From Paenibacillus sp. Soil522 (GTDB lineage Bacteria > Bacillota > Bacilli > Paenibacillales > Paenibacillaceae), in assembly GCF_001428245.1 (NCBI RefSeq), contig NZ_LMRV01000031.1, forward strand, positions 20,080 to 84,079: a stretch of DNA of 64,000 bases, written 5' to 3'. Position 1 is the first letter of the stretch; each line of letters starts with the position of its first letter. Of the stretch, positions 8,471 through 16,469 are shown in pieces. The notes beneath the pieces are model-generated. The model worked only from the letters and a program-made list of their open reading frames with translations, made no database searches and was not told the origin of the DNA. The position numbers were made by a program, and so were the translations under genes.

Positions 8471-8590
8471 TCAATCCCATCTATATATCGAGACACTGTT
8501 TCCAATCGTAATGGGGATGCCATAGCCAGTTTTATTTCGTTCCTTCAATTCAATACCATGACCAGCCGTGTAAATCCCGACATTCGGCAT
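8471..8590 (-). pseudogene. Fragment of a maltose O-acetyltransferase-type enzyme
   Basis: Only 39 codons remain: PNVGIYTAGHGIELKERN followed by GYGIPITIGNSVSI, which is the left-handed beta-helix core of the Maa/LacA hexapeptide acetyltransferases, including the active-site-type TAGH histidine. Both ends are missing; the 3' end runs straight into repeat copy E, which suggests that the repeat or a deletion truncated it. Confidence 0.55.
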
Positions 8591-8678
8591 GATCAGTCAG
8601 TCATCACCGAACCGGACCTCCACCCAATACCAAGCGGTTTTTATCTGCTCGGTTTCTTTTTTCTTGCATTACTCGGCA

Positions 8679-9041
8679 TCATTCAAAGGCATATCTGAAC
8701 AACCCGTAATACAAAGGTCCGACCATGACAACAAATGTTATCAACATCCAGACTCTCCTCGCCACAATCGGCAGCTCCTCCAGGATTTCTTCCCCTTCAT
8801 AACCTTTTAGAAGCATCGTGAATGATAAATCCCATAGAAAAGCTGCCACGGAAACAAATTTCCAGATAGTAGGATTTAGAATAGCTGTTTCCGCAACGTA
8901 CCCGAACAATCCAATCCATGTAATGATGGATACGACGAAATCTATTTTGCTAAGTTTCGACTTATATTTTCCTTTTATTAAAAAAGTGAGGGAAGCTGTT
9001 GCGAGCAACCCTAAATAAATCGTCCATAAAACGTCAACCAT
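8679..9041 (-). CDS. Four-helix membrane protein, 120 aa, unknown function
   Basis: The protein has four likely membrane helices at about residues 3-22, 33-52, 60-80 and 95-117, with a basic loop KGKYKSKLSK after the first and an acidic loop EGEEILEELP between the third and fourth. It starts at an ATG preceded by GAGGAG. I do not recognise the family. It stands alone between the acetyltransferase fragment and the toxin-antitoxin pair. Confidence 0.6.
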   Translation of the reverse strand: MVDVLWTIYLGLLATASLTFLIKGKYKSKLSKIDFVVSIITWIGLFGYVAETAILNPTIWKFVSVAAFLWDLSFTMLLKGYEGEEILEELPIVARRVWMLITFVVMVGPLYYGLFRYAFE

Positions 9042-9238
9042 ACATACTCCTCATTCTTTTTCTTTATACTTTTGAATTTGATGACCCTTCGCCATCCTAT
9101 TGCTATTATAGCTAATCAATACAGATAACTGGAGACTATCACTTTCGCTTCGGCGTTATGGGAGGGTCTCATTCGTCGTTAATGAGGGTGTAATAAGAAG
9201 CGACGGAAAAAGCAATTTACGGCATTGCAACGAAACAA

Positions 9239-9278
9239 ATACAGCCGGCCTCTCAAGAGGGCAGGCTGTATTTTTTTA
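9239..9278. terminator. Terminator-like hairpin after the PIN toxin gene
   Basis: acagcc...ggctgt hairpin (9241-9269) with T-rich sequence on the plus-strand side and A-rich sequence preceding it, so it may act in both directions. It is 3' of the toxin gene. The remaining stretch 9042-9238 shows no gene. Confidence 0.55.
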
Positions 9279-9284
9279 AAGGTT

Positions 9285-9743
9285 TTAATTGGATGGAATG
9301 ATTCGAATATCCTTATCCAAATTGGCAAGCATCATGTAATTGCGATTAAAAGTAAAGATGCGTTTTACCTGATAATAGGACATGATCACAGCAGTGAATG
9401 CTTCGCTGAGCGAGAAACGGAGCTCGGGTCTGTCCATAAGCAGTCTGCGTGATTCCCTCTCAAATTCGGGGCCGCTGGAGATGACCTCCAGTTTGCCTTT
9501 ACTCACTGCCTTATCCATTGCATTCAGAAAATATTCCGCCTGCTGATAGCTGTATTCATTGCGAAGCCATTCGTGAAGATCAAATATAATGGAGTTGGTC
9601 GTCACGTAATTACGTTCAAGATCATGCAAATCCAGAAACAGGGAACGGGCTTTCACATAGCGGGGGTCTTCAGGGTTCATTAAAGCGGCTAAAGCCGTTT
9701 CATCCAGAAAAACAGTATCCTGAATGTTCAAGTAGTTATCCAT
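9285..9743 (-). CDS. PIN-domain protein, VapC-like toxin
   Basis: The 152-residue protein has the PIN nuclease layout: VFLDETALAALMNPEDPRY with the first acidic residue D14, FDLHEWL near residue 55, SLSEAFTAVIM near 111-121 and IFTFNRNYMML near 129-139. VapC enzymes cut RNA, often tRNA, using four acidic residues. Here the third position is glutamate (E114) and the fourth motif, usually TFDxDF, reads TFNRNY, so the site is weakened and activity is uncertain. AAGGAG precedes the ATG. It lies 13 bases after the small gene upstream in the same direction, the normal antitoxin-toxin order. Confidence 0.75.
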   Translation of the reverse strand: MDNYLNIQDTVFLDETALAALMNPEDPRYVKARSLFLDLHDLERNYVTTNSIIFDLHEWLRNEYSYQQAEYFLNAMDKAVSKGKLEVISSGPEFERESRRLLMDRPELRFSLSEAFTAVIMSYYQVKRIFTFNRNYMMLANLDKDIRIIPSN

Positions 9744-9756
9744 ATGTTAGCACTCC

Positions 9757-10047
9757 TTAATCCTCTAGTTTGCAAATACCATCCAAATACAGAAGCGGGT
9801 TATCTTCCTTTTGATCCACTGAGATGGGGGTTGATTCGTATGGGACGCTTGCCAGGTATTGGACAATGATTCCATTGACGATCGCTTGCACGGTCGTATG
9901 CTGCATATCGGCGATTGCTTTCAGTTCAACATAATATTGCGGATTGAGTTCTATAATGCCTTCATCTCGTTCTTCACTTCTTGAGGAAATGAATTCGGAA
10001 GCGGTAGACTTCGCTTTTTCGATGAAGCGTTTGTAATTATTCACCAT
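9757..10047 (-). CDS. Probable antitoxin partner of the PIN protein
   Basis: This 96-residue protein has a charged N-terminal helix, a central segment ELNPQYYVELKAIADMQH followed by TTVQAIVNGIIVQYLASV that resembles the ribbon-helix-helix-like regulators paired with PIN toxins, and an acidic tail ending GICKLED that could wrap the toxin. No specific family is certain. Its position directly upstream of the PIN gene, small size and shared strand support the antitoxin role. ATG follows AAGGAGTG. Confidence 0.6.
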   Translation of the reverse strand: MVNNYKRFIEKAKSTASEFISSRSEERDEGIIELNPQYYVELKAIADMQHTTVQAIVNGIIVQYLASVPYESTPISVDQKEDNPLLYLDGICKLED

Positions 10048-10124
10048 CGTGATTCACTCCTTATGTATAGCTTTTATAAAGATTCGTCGGATTTTGTCGA
10101 TTTGAGGGGGTAATTTTGGGTGGA

Positions 10125-10255
10125 AAGCTAGATTCTGGCTTCCTGCAAGTTGATGGGCGTCTTGGGAAAATAAAGTATTAGACTGCTACTTTTGTTCAAT
10201 AATTTTATTTAAGGAATACTCTGTTTTTAACTGCCCGTTACTTAACCGGGGGTAG
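10125..10255 (-). repeat. Diverged dispersed repeat, copy F (minus strand)
   Basis: On the minus strand it reads gtaacgggcagttaa and later gcagtctaatactttatttt, which closely matches gcagtctaggactttatttt of copy E. It also shares taacgggcag with the 3' end of copy B. Apart from this repeat no gene is seen in 10048-10286. Confidence 0.4.
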
Positions 10256-10286
10256 ACAATCCGGCAAAAAACGAAACAGCCCTTTT

Positions 10287-10590
10287 ACGATATGACTCTA
10301 TCATGGGCCGTGACCGTTCCGAAAAGTATGTGGTGCAGACTCGAGAGAACCTTGCTGGAAACCGTTCAAGGGAGAGTAGACCACGGTTTGAGAAGTCGTT
10401 GAAAAAGCTGTGGTGCAGATTGGTCTATAGGAACCGTAACCAATCCGGGGCATGTCCCCAGACAAGGTCATTCCTTTGCTGTAATTGTCTTTGCGTCCGT
10501 CAACTACGACGAATAGGTTCGTCGCACCTAAGTAAAAGAGCATCATTAAACTTTGACACATCCAAAGTTTAACGATGCTCTTTATTTGTT
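10287..10590 (-). ncRNA. Structured non-coding stretch, possible guide or orphan IS RNA
   Basis: The stretch holds a 21-base-arm hairpin (10535-10555 with 10563-10583, one mismatch, 7-base loop), a 7-bp hairpin cgacgaa-tagg-ttcgtcg (10507-10524), a ggggcatgtcccc hairpin near 10447, and two copies of gtggtgcaga exactly 80 bases apart (10330 and 10410). Its left end carries tacgatatga, also found at 94-103 beside the IS110 element. The open frames across it do not resemble proteins. It could be an orphan IS110-type non-coding end or another structured RNA; orientation is a guess. Confidence 0.35.
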
Positions 10591-10725
10591 CAAGTACTTG
10601 TCTAGTAGTAGTCTCCTTGGTTTGTTTCTGGATCCGGTCTCTCTGCCGGCATCCGGGACCCGTTAATATCAGGCAGCTAGCTAGTCACTGCAGTCTGCAC
10701 AGCACCCGACAATTGCGGGGCCTTA

Positions 10726-13605
10726 TTATTGGGACAACAAATATTGGGCATCCCGAAGCAAGAAATTCGCGGCTTCGCGGGAAATGCTTTTGCCGCTTAG
10801 CGCCTTCACTGTGCTCACGAAATCGGGCAGATCGTTTGCAGCTAATTGGCTTTGCAACCCGGCTGCGACACCTTTGTTATTGATCCATCCGGCATTCGCA
10901 AAACGGGTTACCAATGACTTCAAGGAGTCGATACTCGTCGTGGTCCGGAACGTGACGGTTTCAGTGCCTGCGTTCCCTGCCAGGTCGCTCGCTGTTACGG
11001 TCAACGTATGCGAACCGAGCGGCAGTGTATACAGGGGAATTGTTGTCCCTTGCTGTACACCTTTCGTATCAATTGTTACCGTTGTCTCGCTGCTGTCTGC
11101 CCCGGACAAGTTATCGGAAAGCGTAATGATTGGCGTAATGTCCTCGGCATCACTGAACGTACTGTTCACTACTCCTGATACGGTAATTGTCGGTGCCTTT
11201 GTATCCACGTTGAACGTAATGTTGCGTGCAAATTCTACGCCGCCTCCGATATCTCTTGACTCATACCAGACTGAATGCCGTCCGTCTTGATTGAACGGGA
11301 TTGGTCCTGTATAGGTTTCCCATGTCAGCCCCTCATCAAGGCTATAAACGGTGTCGGCTACAGGAAGCACCAGTCCTTCTGCCGTTAATGTCAGGGAGAC
11401 CGGATTTACATACCAGCTGTTTTGCCCGTCTGGTACCTCGTTTGACAATACGGCTGTCGTTAAGGGCGGATCGATCGGAGTTTGATAATCAAATCTTCCG
11501 AAGTCATTGTTTATACTATCCGCGTTCGCCTTCAATACTCCCGTTACCGAATCCACGGTCACATATTTGCCGTTCAGCATTGACTGCATGAGGTTGCCGG
11601 AGCCGTTGTTGCTGTAAGCGAATGTTTGAGCGGTTCCTACAGTTTCCGAGTTAGCCGCCAATGTACCGTCCGGCATAACCGTCAAATATTTGTTGTTTGC
11701 CAAAGAACGGTAAGCGTATAAATTGGTGGTTCCCAAGTATTCCAGTGCAAACTTGGTCGACATGTAGTCACTCTGAATCACAAGTGTCGGACGATTGCCT
11801 GCCGCAGCCGTCTCTTTGGTGCTGTAGTCCACTCCATCGCCGCTCGTAAGAGTACTGAGGCGGATGGAAAGCTTTTTATCCCCGGATTTGGTCAATTCGG
11901 CGTTCAATTGATCGGTTACATCAAATTCTACATAGCGGCCGGCCGTCGGTTTCGGCCAAGCTGCCAGAACGGCACCGGAGGCCGGTTTCGTATTCCACGT
12001 AATGCCGCTCTCGGTCCAACTGTCGTCATCCACAAAATCCGCTTCCGTGGTACCTACATTCGCGCCTGTTGATACGGCGAAGAGCTTCACGGTTGCGGAC
12101 CCGACCTTGCTTCCCGCGTATCCGCTCAGGTCGAATTTGAAATAGGCTTCGCGAGTGAAATCCGCTGCAGACAGCTTGGTCGTCATCGTTACGTCCGCAC
12201 CGTAGTTGTTATTTGCATACGCTCCACCCCGCACAGTGGCATCCGCCGTTGAGGCGATCTGTTGTTCCACGGTAATCGGCGATTGTTCGTCCAATACGAC
12301 TACCGCTTTACGCGCCCCGCGGTTGGTTATCGATATATTCGTTGTCTTCCCCCACTGACTGGAATGCGGGGTATCCTTGCTCTTGAACAAGAGCTCCCCG
12401 TATGACGGAAAATCCAGAGCGAACTGCTGGAACGGCCCTCTCGCCAGCACTTGTTTCGTATAGGACAGCATGGAGTCCGGCAAGCCGATGTCATTTGCAT
12501 ACAGATTGTATACCTGTTGGTAAATAGGGCTGAAATTGCCCCTTCCAATCGGCGAAATGGTCAAACCGGGTATCCAAGACAAGCCTTTCGCCATGTCCTC
12601 AAGCGTATATCCGACCCCCGGAATCGGGGTATAAGGAACGTCGTAGCCCATGTTGTATTTCGCCGTATATTCGATGCCTTTGAGCAGCCGGTACGTATTG
12701 TCCGGATACGAGTACATATCTCCGCCGTTCGGAGCCGCAGCCCTTTGGTTCCAGCCGATCTGCGCGGCCTCGGCCAAAGCTGCGAGTCCTCCCTGGGTAT
12801 GGCCTTGATCACGGCCGCTTTCCTGCACTTGGCCCTCGTCATTTTGGATATAGTGCATTACCGTTCCGTTACCCTCACCGTTTTTATAGTAGTCTACGGC
12901 TTGATCGTAAATCTCCTTATTATCCGTCCAAATGCCGAAGCTTAGGTTGAAAACAATGTCGACGGCATCCCAGTTCCCGTTGGCCCACCCGCCATTCACT
13001 TGGCCGTACGTGCTTGTAAGCGGATAAAAAACGTTCGTCATCATTTCGGTAAATTTGCTGATATCCGCAGAAGACCAACCCGCATTGCTGTAACGAATGA
13101 TCTCGGCGGCGTTCAGAAGCTTATACCCGTATATGCTTGCTGCCAATTGGGCGTCATGGCCTTGAATGGCAGTCAAATTATATGCCCAGCCGTTCAGGAT
13201 TTGGATCGCTTTATCCGCATAAGCCTGGTTTCCGGTAATATTCCATTGTATCGCATGCAGAAGGGCTGCCGAAGCGCTGGAATACAGGCTATAATTACCT
13301 AAATTGCCATTTGCGGAATCGTTTCTGTAAACGATAGGCACATAGGTTGTTGAATAATTCAAAGAAGACAGCGGATTTGCTTGAAGATTATTCCATTCAT
13401 CGATTTCCGGAGATTGCCTCGCAGCCACTTTCTGTTTCATGCGGTCCAGGTCCGCCTGGGTAAAGAGCATGCCGGGATGGAGAAAGCTTGCGTCTGCAAG
13501 GGCTCTCTGAGGCTGACTGATGACAGCCGAAAGCAGAGCTAGGGGCAACATATAACATATGATAAAAACAGAGATAAGCTTTTTCAATCTACGATGTTTT
13601 TGCAT
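10726..13605 (-). CDS. Secreted alginate-lyase-like multidomain protein with FIMAH domain
   Basis: The 959-residue exported protein probably depolymerises an acidic polysaccharide. A signal peptide (residues 1-38) is followed by an alginate-lyase-type alpha/alpha barrel (about 40-420) with GGWANGNWDAVDIVFNL and VQESGRDQGHTQGGLA, a segment typical of alginate-lyase-family catalytic sites. A CBM96-like domain (about 445-610: STADATVRGGAYANNNYG, FDLSGY, GITWNTKP) follows, then a beta-trefoil/fascin-like part (620-700), an OmpL47-type beta domain (YSLDEGLTWETYTGP) and a Bacterial Ig-like domain. The last 70 residues are a FIMAH helical domain. The exact lyase family and substrate are not certain. 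GGAGG precedes the ATG; no operon partner. The 140 bases 10591-10725 show no clear gene. Confidence 0.85.
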   Translation of the reverse strand: MQKHRRLKKLISVFIICYMLPLALLSAVISQPQRALADASFLHPGMLFTQADLDRMKQKVAARQSPEIDEWNNLQANPLSSLNYSTTYVPIVYRNDSANGNLGNYSLYSSASAALLHAIQWNITGNQAYADKAIQILNGWAYNLTAIQGHDAQLAASIYGYKLLNAAEIIRYSNAGWSSADISKFTEMMTNVFYPLTSTYGQVNGGWANGNWDAVDIVFNLSFGIWTDNKEIYDQAVDYYKNGEGNGTVMHYIQNDEGQVQESGRDQGHTQGGLAALAEAAQIGWNQRAAAPNGGDMYSYPDNTYRLLKGIEYTAKYNMGYDVPYTPIPGVGYTLEDMAKGLSWIPGLTISPIGRGNFSPIYQQVYNLYANDIGLPDSMLSYTKQVLARGPFQQFALDFPSYGELLFKSKDTPHSSQWGKTTNISITNRGARKAVVVLDEQSPITVEQQIASTADATVRGGAYANNNYGADVTMTTKLSAADFTREAYFKFDLSGYAGSKVGSATVKLFAVSTGANVGTTEADFVDDDSWTESGITWNTKPASGAVLAAWPKPTAGRYVEFDVTDQLNAELTKSGDKKLSIRLSTLTSGDGVDYSTKETAAAGNRPTLVIQSDYMSTKFALEYLGTTNLYAYRSLANNKYLTVMPDGTLAANSETVGTAQTFAYSNNGSGNLMQSMLNGKYVTVDSVTGVLKANADSINNDFGRFDYQTPIDPPLTTAVLSNEVPDGQNSWYVNPVSLTLTAEGLVLPVADTVYSLDEGLTWETYTGPIPFNQDGRHSVWYESRDIGGGVEFARNITFNVDTKAPTITVSGVVNSTFSDAEDITPIITLSDNLSGADSSETTVTIDTKGVQQGTTIPLYTLPLGSHTLTVTASDLAGNAGTETVTFRTTTSIDSLKSLVTRFANAGWINNKGVAAGLQSQLAANDLPDFVSTVKALSGKSISREAANFLLRDAQYLLSQ

Positions 13606-13912
13606 GCTGAATCCTCCAATTATTTTTGAATGATTATATGTCTTGTTTTAACAGTATCAGAAATATGGTTGAAAGGGATTTCATTTTTTTAAGGAGAAAG
13701 TGCATTTTCTTAAGAATTTTCTCCTCCGTCTTATCCTCTAGGGGAACGAAGCTTTTGGAACAGCTTCGTTGAAGAAAGGAAATAAATTGCCAAGGTCAGC
13801 AATAGGATAAAAAGTATGATGCGAAGCTGGACTTATGTCGGGAACGAAACAAAGTAAGCGCTTTAAGCGTTTAAATAAGTAAGAACGTTTTTTAGGAGAG
13901 GGGTTATCTCAG
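13606..13912. promoter_or_regulatory. Divergent intergenic region with a hairpin and a cre-like site
   Basis: Between the lyase gene and a membrane protein gene lie a hairpin aacgaagct...agcttcgtt (13745-13770) and agtaagcgctttaagc (13853-13868), which carries the AAGCGCTT core of CcpA cre sites. The cre-like site is 45 bases before the membrane-protein start. No coding region is seen. Confidence 0.4.
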
Positions 13913-14302
13913 ATGCGCTGGATTCCCGCTGCAAGAAGCAGTCAATGGTGGCTATTGGCTGGAATATCCACCTTGCTGATCAGCATTTTGTTATGGATTA
14001 TTCGCTTTCTGATCTTAGGTCAACCATTTACGGGCATTCATGCTTTCCGCTTTATGATTCTTGCCGTCGTATTATCTTTTTTGTTCAGCTTTACCGGCTG
14101 GCTTGGCGCGAGGAGGCTGTGGCTGCTGTCTAACCTGGGTACGGTAATCGGTCTTATATTGATGGCCGTTTATTCCCGGGACCAGACGGGCTGGGAGGAT
14201 CTGATCAGCTTCATCGTTTTTTTAGAAGCGGCGGCGGCAGGCTTTATCCTCGGCTTGATCGTCGAAGGGGTCTTTCTCCTATTGAGGCAGACAAGAAAAT
14301 AA
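13913..14302 (+). CDS. Four-helix membrane protein, 129 aa
   Basis: The protein has four predicted membrane helices at about residues 12-35 (LLAGISTLLISILLWIIRFL), 44-63, 70-87 and 100-123 (FLEAAAAGFILGLIVEGVFLL), with short loops and a basic C-terminus. GGAGAGG stands 12 bases before the ATG. The family is not recognised and nothing nearby points to a role. A cre-like sequence upstream hints at carbon control. Confidence 0.6.
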   Translation: MRWIPAARSSQWWLLAGISTLLISILLWIIRFLILGQPFTGIHAFRFMILAVVLSFLFSFTGWLGARRLWLLSNLGTVIGLILMAVYSRDQTGWEDLISFIVFLEAAAAGFILGLIVEGVFLLLRQTRK

Positions 14303-14407
14303 TCGGGACATGTTAGAGGTGCTGCAAAAAGAAAAAACGATGATCGGTACGAAGTTCATGCGAATGGAGCAATTTAAAGAGGAATTAATCGAAAAGGAAC
14401 GCTTAGC

Positions 14408-14497
14408 GTGCAGGATGTGTTCCGTTTAGGGACGATCATTATTATCGTCTCTCTGCCGCTTATTTTACTGCTGCGGAAACCGAAGCAGGCTGTCATG
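14408..14497 (+). pseudogene. Possible C-terminal remnant of a membrane transporter
   Basis: The 30-codon reading VQDVFRLGTIIIIVSLPLILL followed by LRKPKQ resembles the last membrane helix and basic tail of an MFS drug-efflux protein. No start or upstream part remains, and the reading ends in the terminator hairpin. Identification is weak. Confidence 0.25.
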
Positions 14498-14540
14498 CAA
14501 CAAGAAAGAGCGCCGTTTGCGGCGCTCTTTCTTGTTGCAT
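14495..14540. terminator. Strong bidirectional terminator hairpin
   Basis: Perfect 20-bp arms, 14495-14514 and 14521-14540 (ggcgctctttcttgttgcat), with a 6-base loop. It lies between converging reading frames and would serve the minus-strand gene that ends at 14547. Confidence 0.75.
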
Positions 14541-14546
14541 CGTATT

Positions 14547-14921
14547 TTAAAAAATTTGTGCGCCCTCTAAAGCGACTTTGATTCTTCCGTTAGTCTCCAG
14601 CACCTTCACCTTTACTTTGCGGCCGGGCTGGTACTGCGGAATATTAACCATGTAAATAACGGTCTTAATGATGGTACGGTAAGGCTCGGCATGCTCTCTG
14701 GGAATCGTTAAGCCGATAAAAACTTCGGGATGCCCGTTGATTTCTGTATCGGTTTGCCGAATGGAGCTTACGGTCGCGTCAAAGGGGACGCCGTTCTTTA
14801 AAATATATTTGATTTCCCGATTATCCTGGAACGATTGCCTGATGACCATGATGGCGAGCAGGCAAATCGGCAAAGAGATGAGGATAACGACAACTAATGA
14901 AACGCTTTCACCAGTACTCAC
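14547..14921 (-). CDS. Membrane-anchored small protein, 124 aa
   Basis: One N-terminal membrane segment (residues 8-27, SLVVVILISLPICLLAIMVI) is followed by a soluble domain with alternating strands (GVPFDATVSSIRQTDTEING, VFIGLTIP, KVKVKVLETNGRIKVALEGA) that resembles the small beta domains of DUF3592-like proteins. The domain probably faces the outside or the membrane surface. The GTG start is the only good candidate; its ribosome site is weak. No family name is safe, and the neighbours give no context. Confidence 0.6.
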   Translation of the reverse strand: MSTGESVSLVVVILISLPICLLAIMVIRQSFQDNREIKYILKNGVPFDATVSSIRQTDTEINGHPEVFIGLTIPREHAEPYRTIIKTVIYMVNIPQYQPGRKVKVKVLETNGRIKVALEGAQIF

Positions 14922-15100
14922 GAATCACCAACTTTCATGGATCATGTTAGACGCTGCTTCCTAAAATTTCTGGGCGTATTTAATACTATGAGAAGCATAG
15001 CACAACAGATACCGCGTGGAAATATTTCCAAGGTCTTATATCGGAATAGGTACTTTAGGAACTGTAATTCCGGTAGACGGTCTGTTTTGTTTCAAATAAG

Positions 15101-15143
15101 AAGGCTGTTCCGTAAGGTCATTTGACCTGGAACAGCCTTTTTG
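15101..15143 (+). terminator. Rho-independent terminator
   Basis: aaggctgttcc (15101-15111) pairs with ggaacagcctt (15129-15139), with an inner aggtca/tgacct stem and trailing Ts. It separates the stretch 14922-15100, where no gene is convincing, from the gene starting at 15268. Confidence 0.75.
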
Positions 15144-15267
15144 CTGATTTGCTAGCCTTTCAGTACGCCATAAGCGGCTACAGGAAGGTGCTTTTTTTGT
15201 TATTATAATATTATGCTCTACAAGCAGCGCGGAAACATGCATAATGTGATCGAGGAGGGGATCAATA

Positions 15268-16344
15268 ATGGGTATTCGACTCCAAACGGAGCTTTGTAAA
15301 ATATTTCAGATACGCTTCCCGCTTTTTCTAGCCGGACTCGCAGGGGGCCCGTCCACGGTTAAACTGGTGGCCGCTGTGTCGAATGCCGGCGGTCTTGGCA
15401 CGCTGGGCGCCGCTTACATGGAGCCTGAGGCGATTCGCAATGCGATTGAGGAAATTCGTAAGCTAACGGATAAACCGTTTGCCGTGAATCTATTTGCCGT
15501 TCATATGTCCGATTGCCATGCGGGAATCGAGGTAGCCCAGCTTGAGCTGAACCGGGCACGCGACGAGCTTAACATCCCTCATGCCACTATGGAGCTTATC
15601 GAAACGCCGGACCGTTTTGCGGAGCAGATCGCGGTATTAATGGAGCAAAAGGTGCCTGTCATTAGTACGGCATTCGGCGTGCTGCCGGAACCGTACATGC
15701 GTCAAGCGAAAGCGGCCGGCATAAAAGTGGTTACGATGGCCACTACCGTGCATGAGGCGCTTCTTGCCGAGCAGTCGGGCTGCGATGCGGTTGTTGCCCA
15801 AGGCAGCGAGGCGGGCGGACACCGGGGAACGTTTGATGTATCGATCCATCCGATGGGCGCGAATATCGGCACCTTTGCACTGGTTCCGCAGGTGGTCGAT
15901 CAAGTGAGAATTCCAGTTATAGCAGCTGGAGGCATAATGGACGGACGCGGCCTTGTTGCCGCCCTTGCTCTTGGCGCGCAGGGCGTACAGATGGGAACGC
16001 GGTTTCTGACGGCGATTGAATCCGGCGCGCATGCCGCTTACAAGCAGGCATTGCTGGCAAGCACGGAAGAGAGCTCTGTTATTACGAAAGTCTTCTCCGG
16101 TCGTCCGGCCCGAGGCATCCGCAACGGGTTTATTAGGCAATGGGACGCAAGCGGCTTAGAGCCGCTGCCTTTCCCAGTGCAAAATACGGCGACAAGAGAT
16201 ATTAGAAATGCAGCCGCCGAGCAAAGCAATGCGGACTATATGTCTTTATGGGCGGGCCAGGCGACAAGGCTGCTCACCAATGGACAGAGCGCAGAAGCAA
16301 TCGTTGCGCAGACGATGGAGCAGGCTCGTGCTTTACTGCTGTAA
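15268..16344 (+). CDS. NAD(P)H-dependent flavin oxidoreductase, nitronate monooxygenase family
   Basis: The 358-residue FMN-binding TIM-barrel protein belongs to the 2-nitropropane dioxygenase/FabK group. Visible family features are the N-terminal PLFLAGLAGGPSTVKLVAAV and SNAGGLGTLGAA, the active-site-type segment AQGSEAGGHRG with its histidine near residue 190, phosphate-binding IPVIAAGGIMDGRGL and GAQGVQMGTRFLTAIES, and SGRPARGIRNGF. Such enzymes oxidise nitronates or reduce enoyl groups; the FabK-specific role is not supported by a nearby fab cluster. GAGGAGGGG precedes the ATG by 7 bases. Single gene with a hairpin after its stop. Confidence 0.88.
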   Translation: MGIRLQTELCKIFQIRFPLFLAGLAGGPSTVKLVAAVSNAGGLGTLGAAYMEPEAIRNAIEEIRKLTDKPFAVNLFAVHMSDCHAGIEVAQLELNRARDELNIPHATMELIETPDRFAEQIAVLMEQKVPVISTAFGVLPEPYMRQAKAAGIKVVTMATTVHEALLAEQSGCDAVVAQGSEAGGHRGTFDVSIHPMGANIGTFALVPQVVDQVRIPVIAAGGIMDGRGLVAALALGAQGVQMGTRFLTAIESGAHAAYKQALLASTEESSVITKVFSGRPARGIRNGFIRQWDASGLEPLPFPVQNTATRDIRNAAAEQSNADYMSLWAGQATRLLTNGQSAEAIVAQTMEQARALLL

Positions 16345-16350
16345 ATGTAA

Positions 16351-16380
16351 AAGCTGCGACGTCCGAGGACGTCGCAGCTT
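16351..16380 (+). terminator. Terminator-like hairpin
   Basis: Perfect 14-base arms aagctgcgacgtcc and ggacgtcgcagctt around a 2-base centre, 7 bases after the oxidoreductase stop. No T tract follows, so termination efficiency is uncertain. Confidence 0.6.
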
Positions 16381-16469
16381 GATGATCCTATTAACTCCGG
16401 GCTGTTAGGCTTATGCAGCAAGAACGATGCAGGCCGTTTACGCTTTTTTCGCGGGATTAGGGAAAGCTT

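Noticed and set aside
10301..10561. Open frame of 86 codons on the minus strand in the structured non-coding stretch
   Set aside because: No ribosome site, no recognisable domain, and it overlaps several strong hairpins; an RNA or IS-end explanation fits better.
14937..15125. Short frames between the small membrane-anchored protein and the terminator at 15101
   Set aside because: They change frame, lack ribosome sites and match no family; treated as non-coding.
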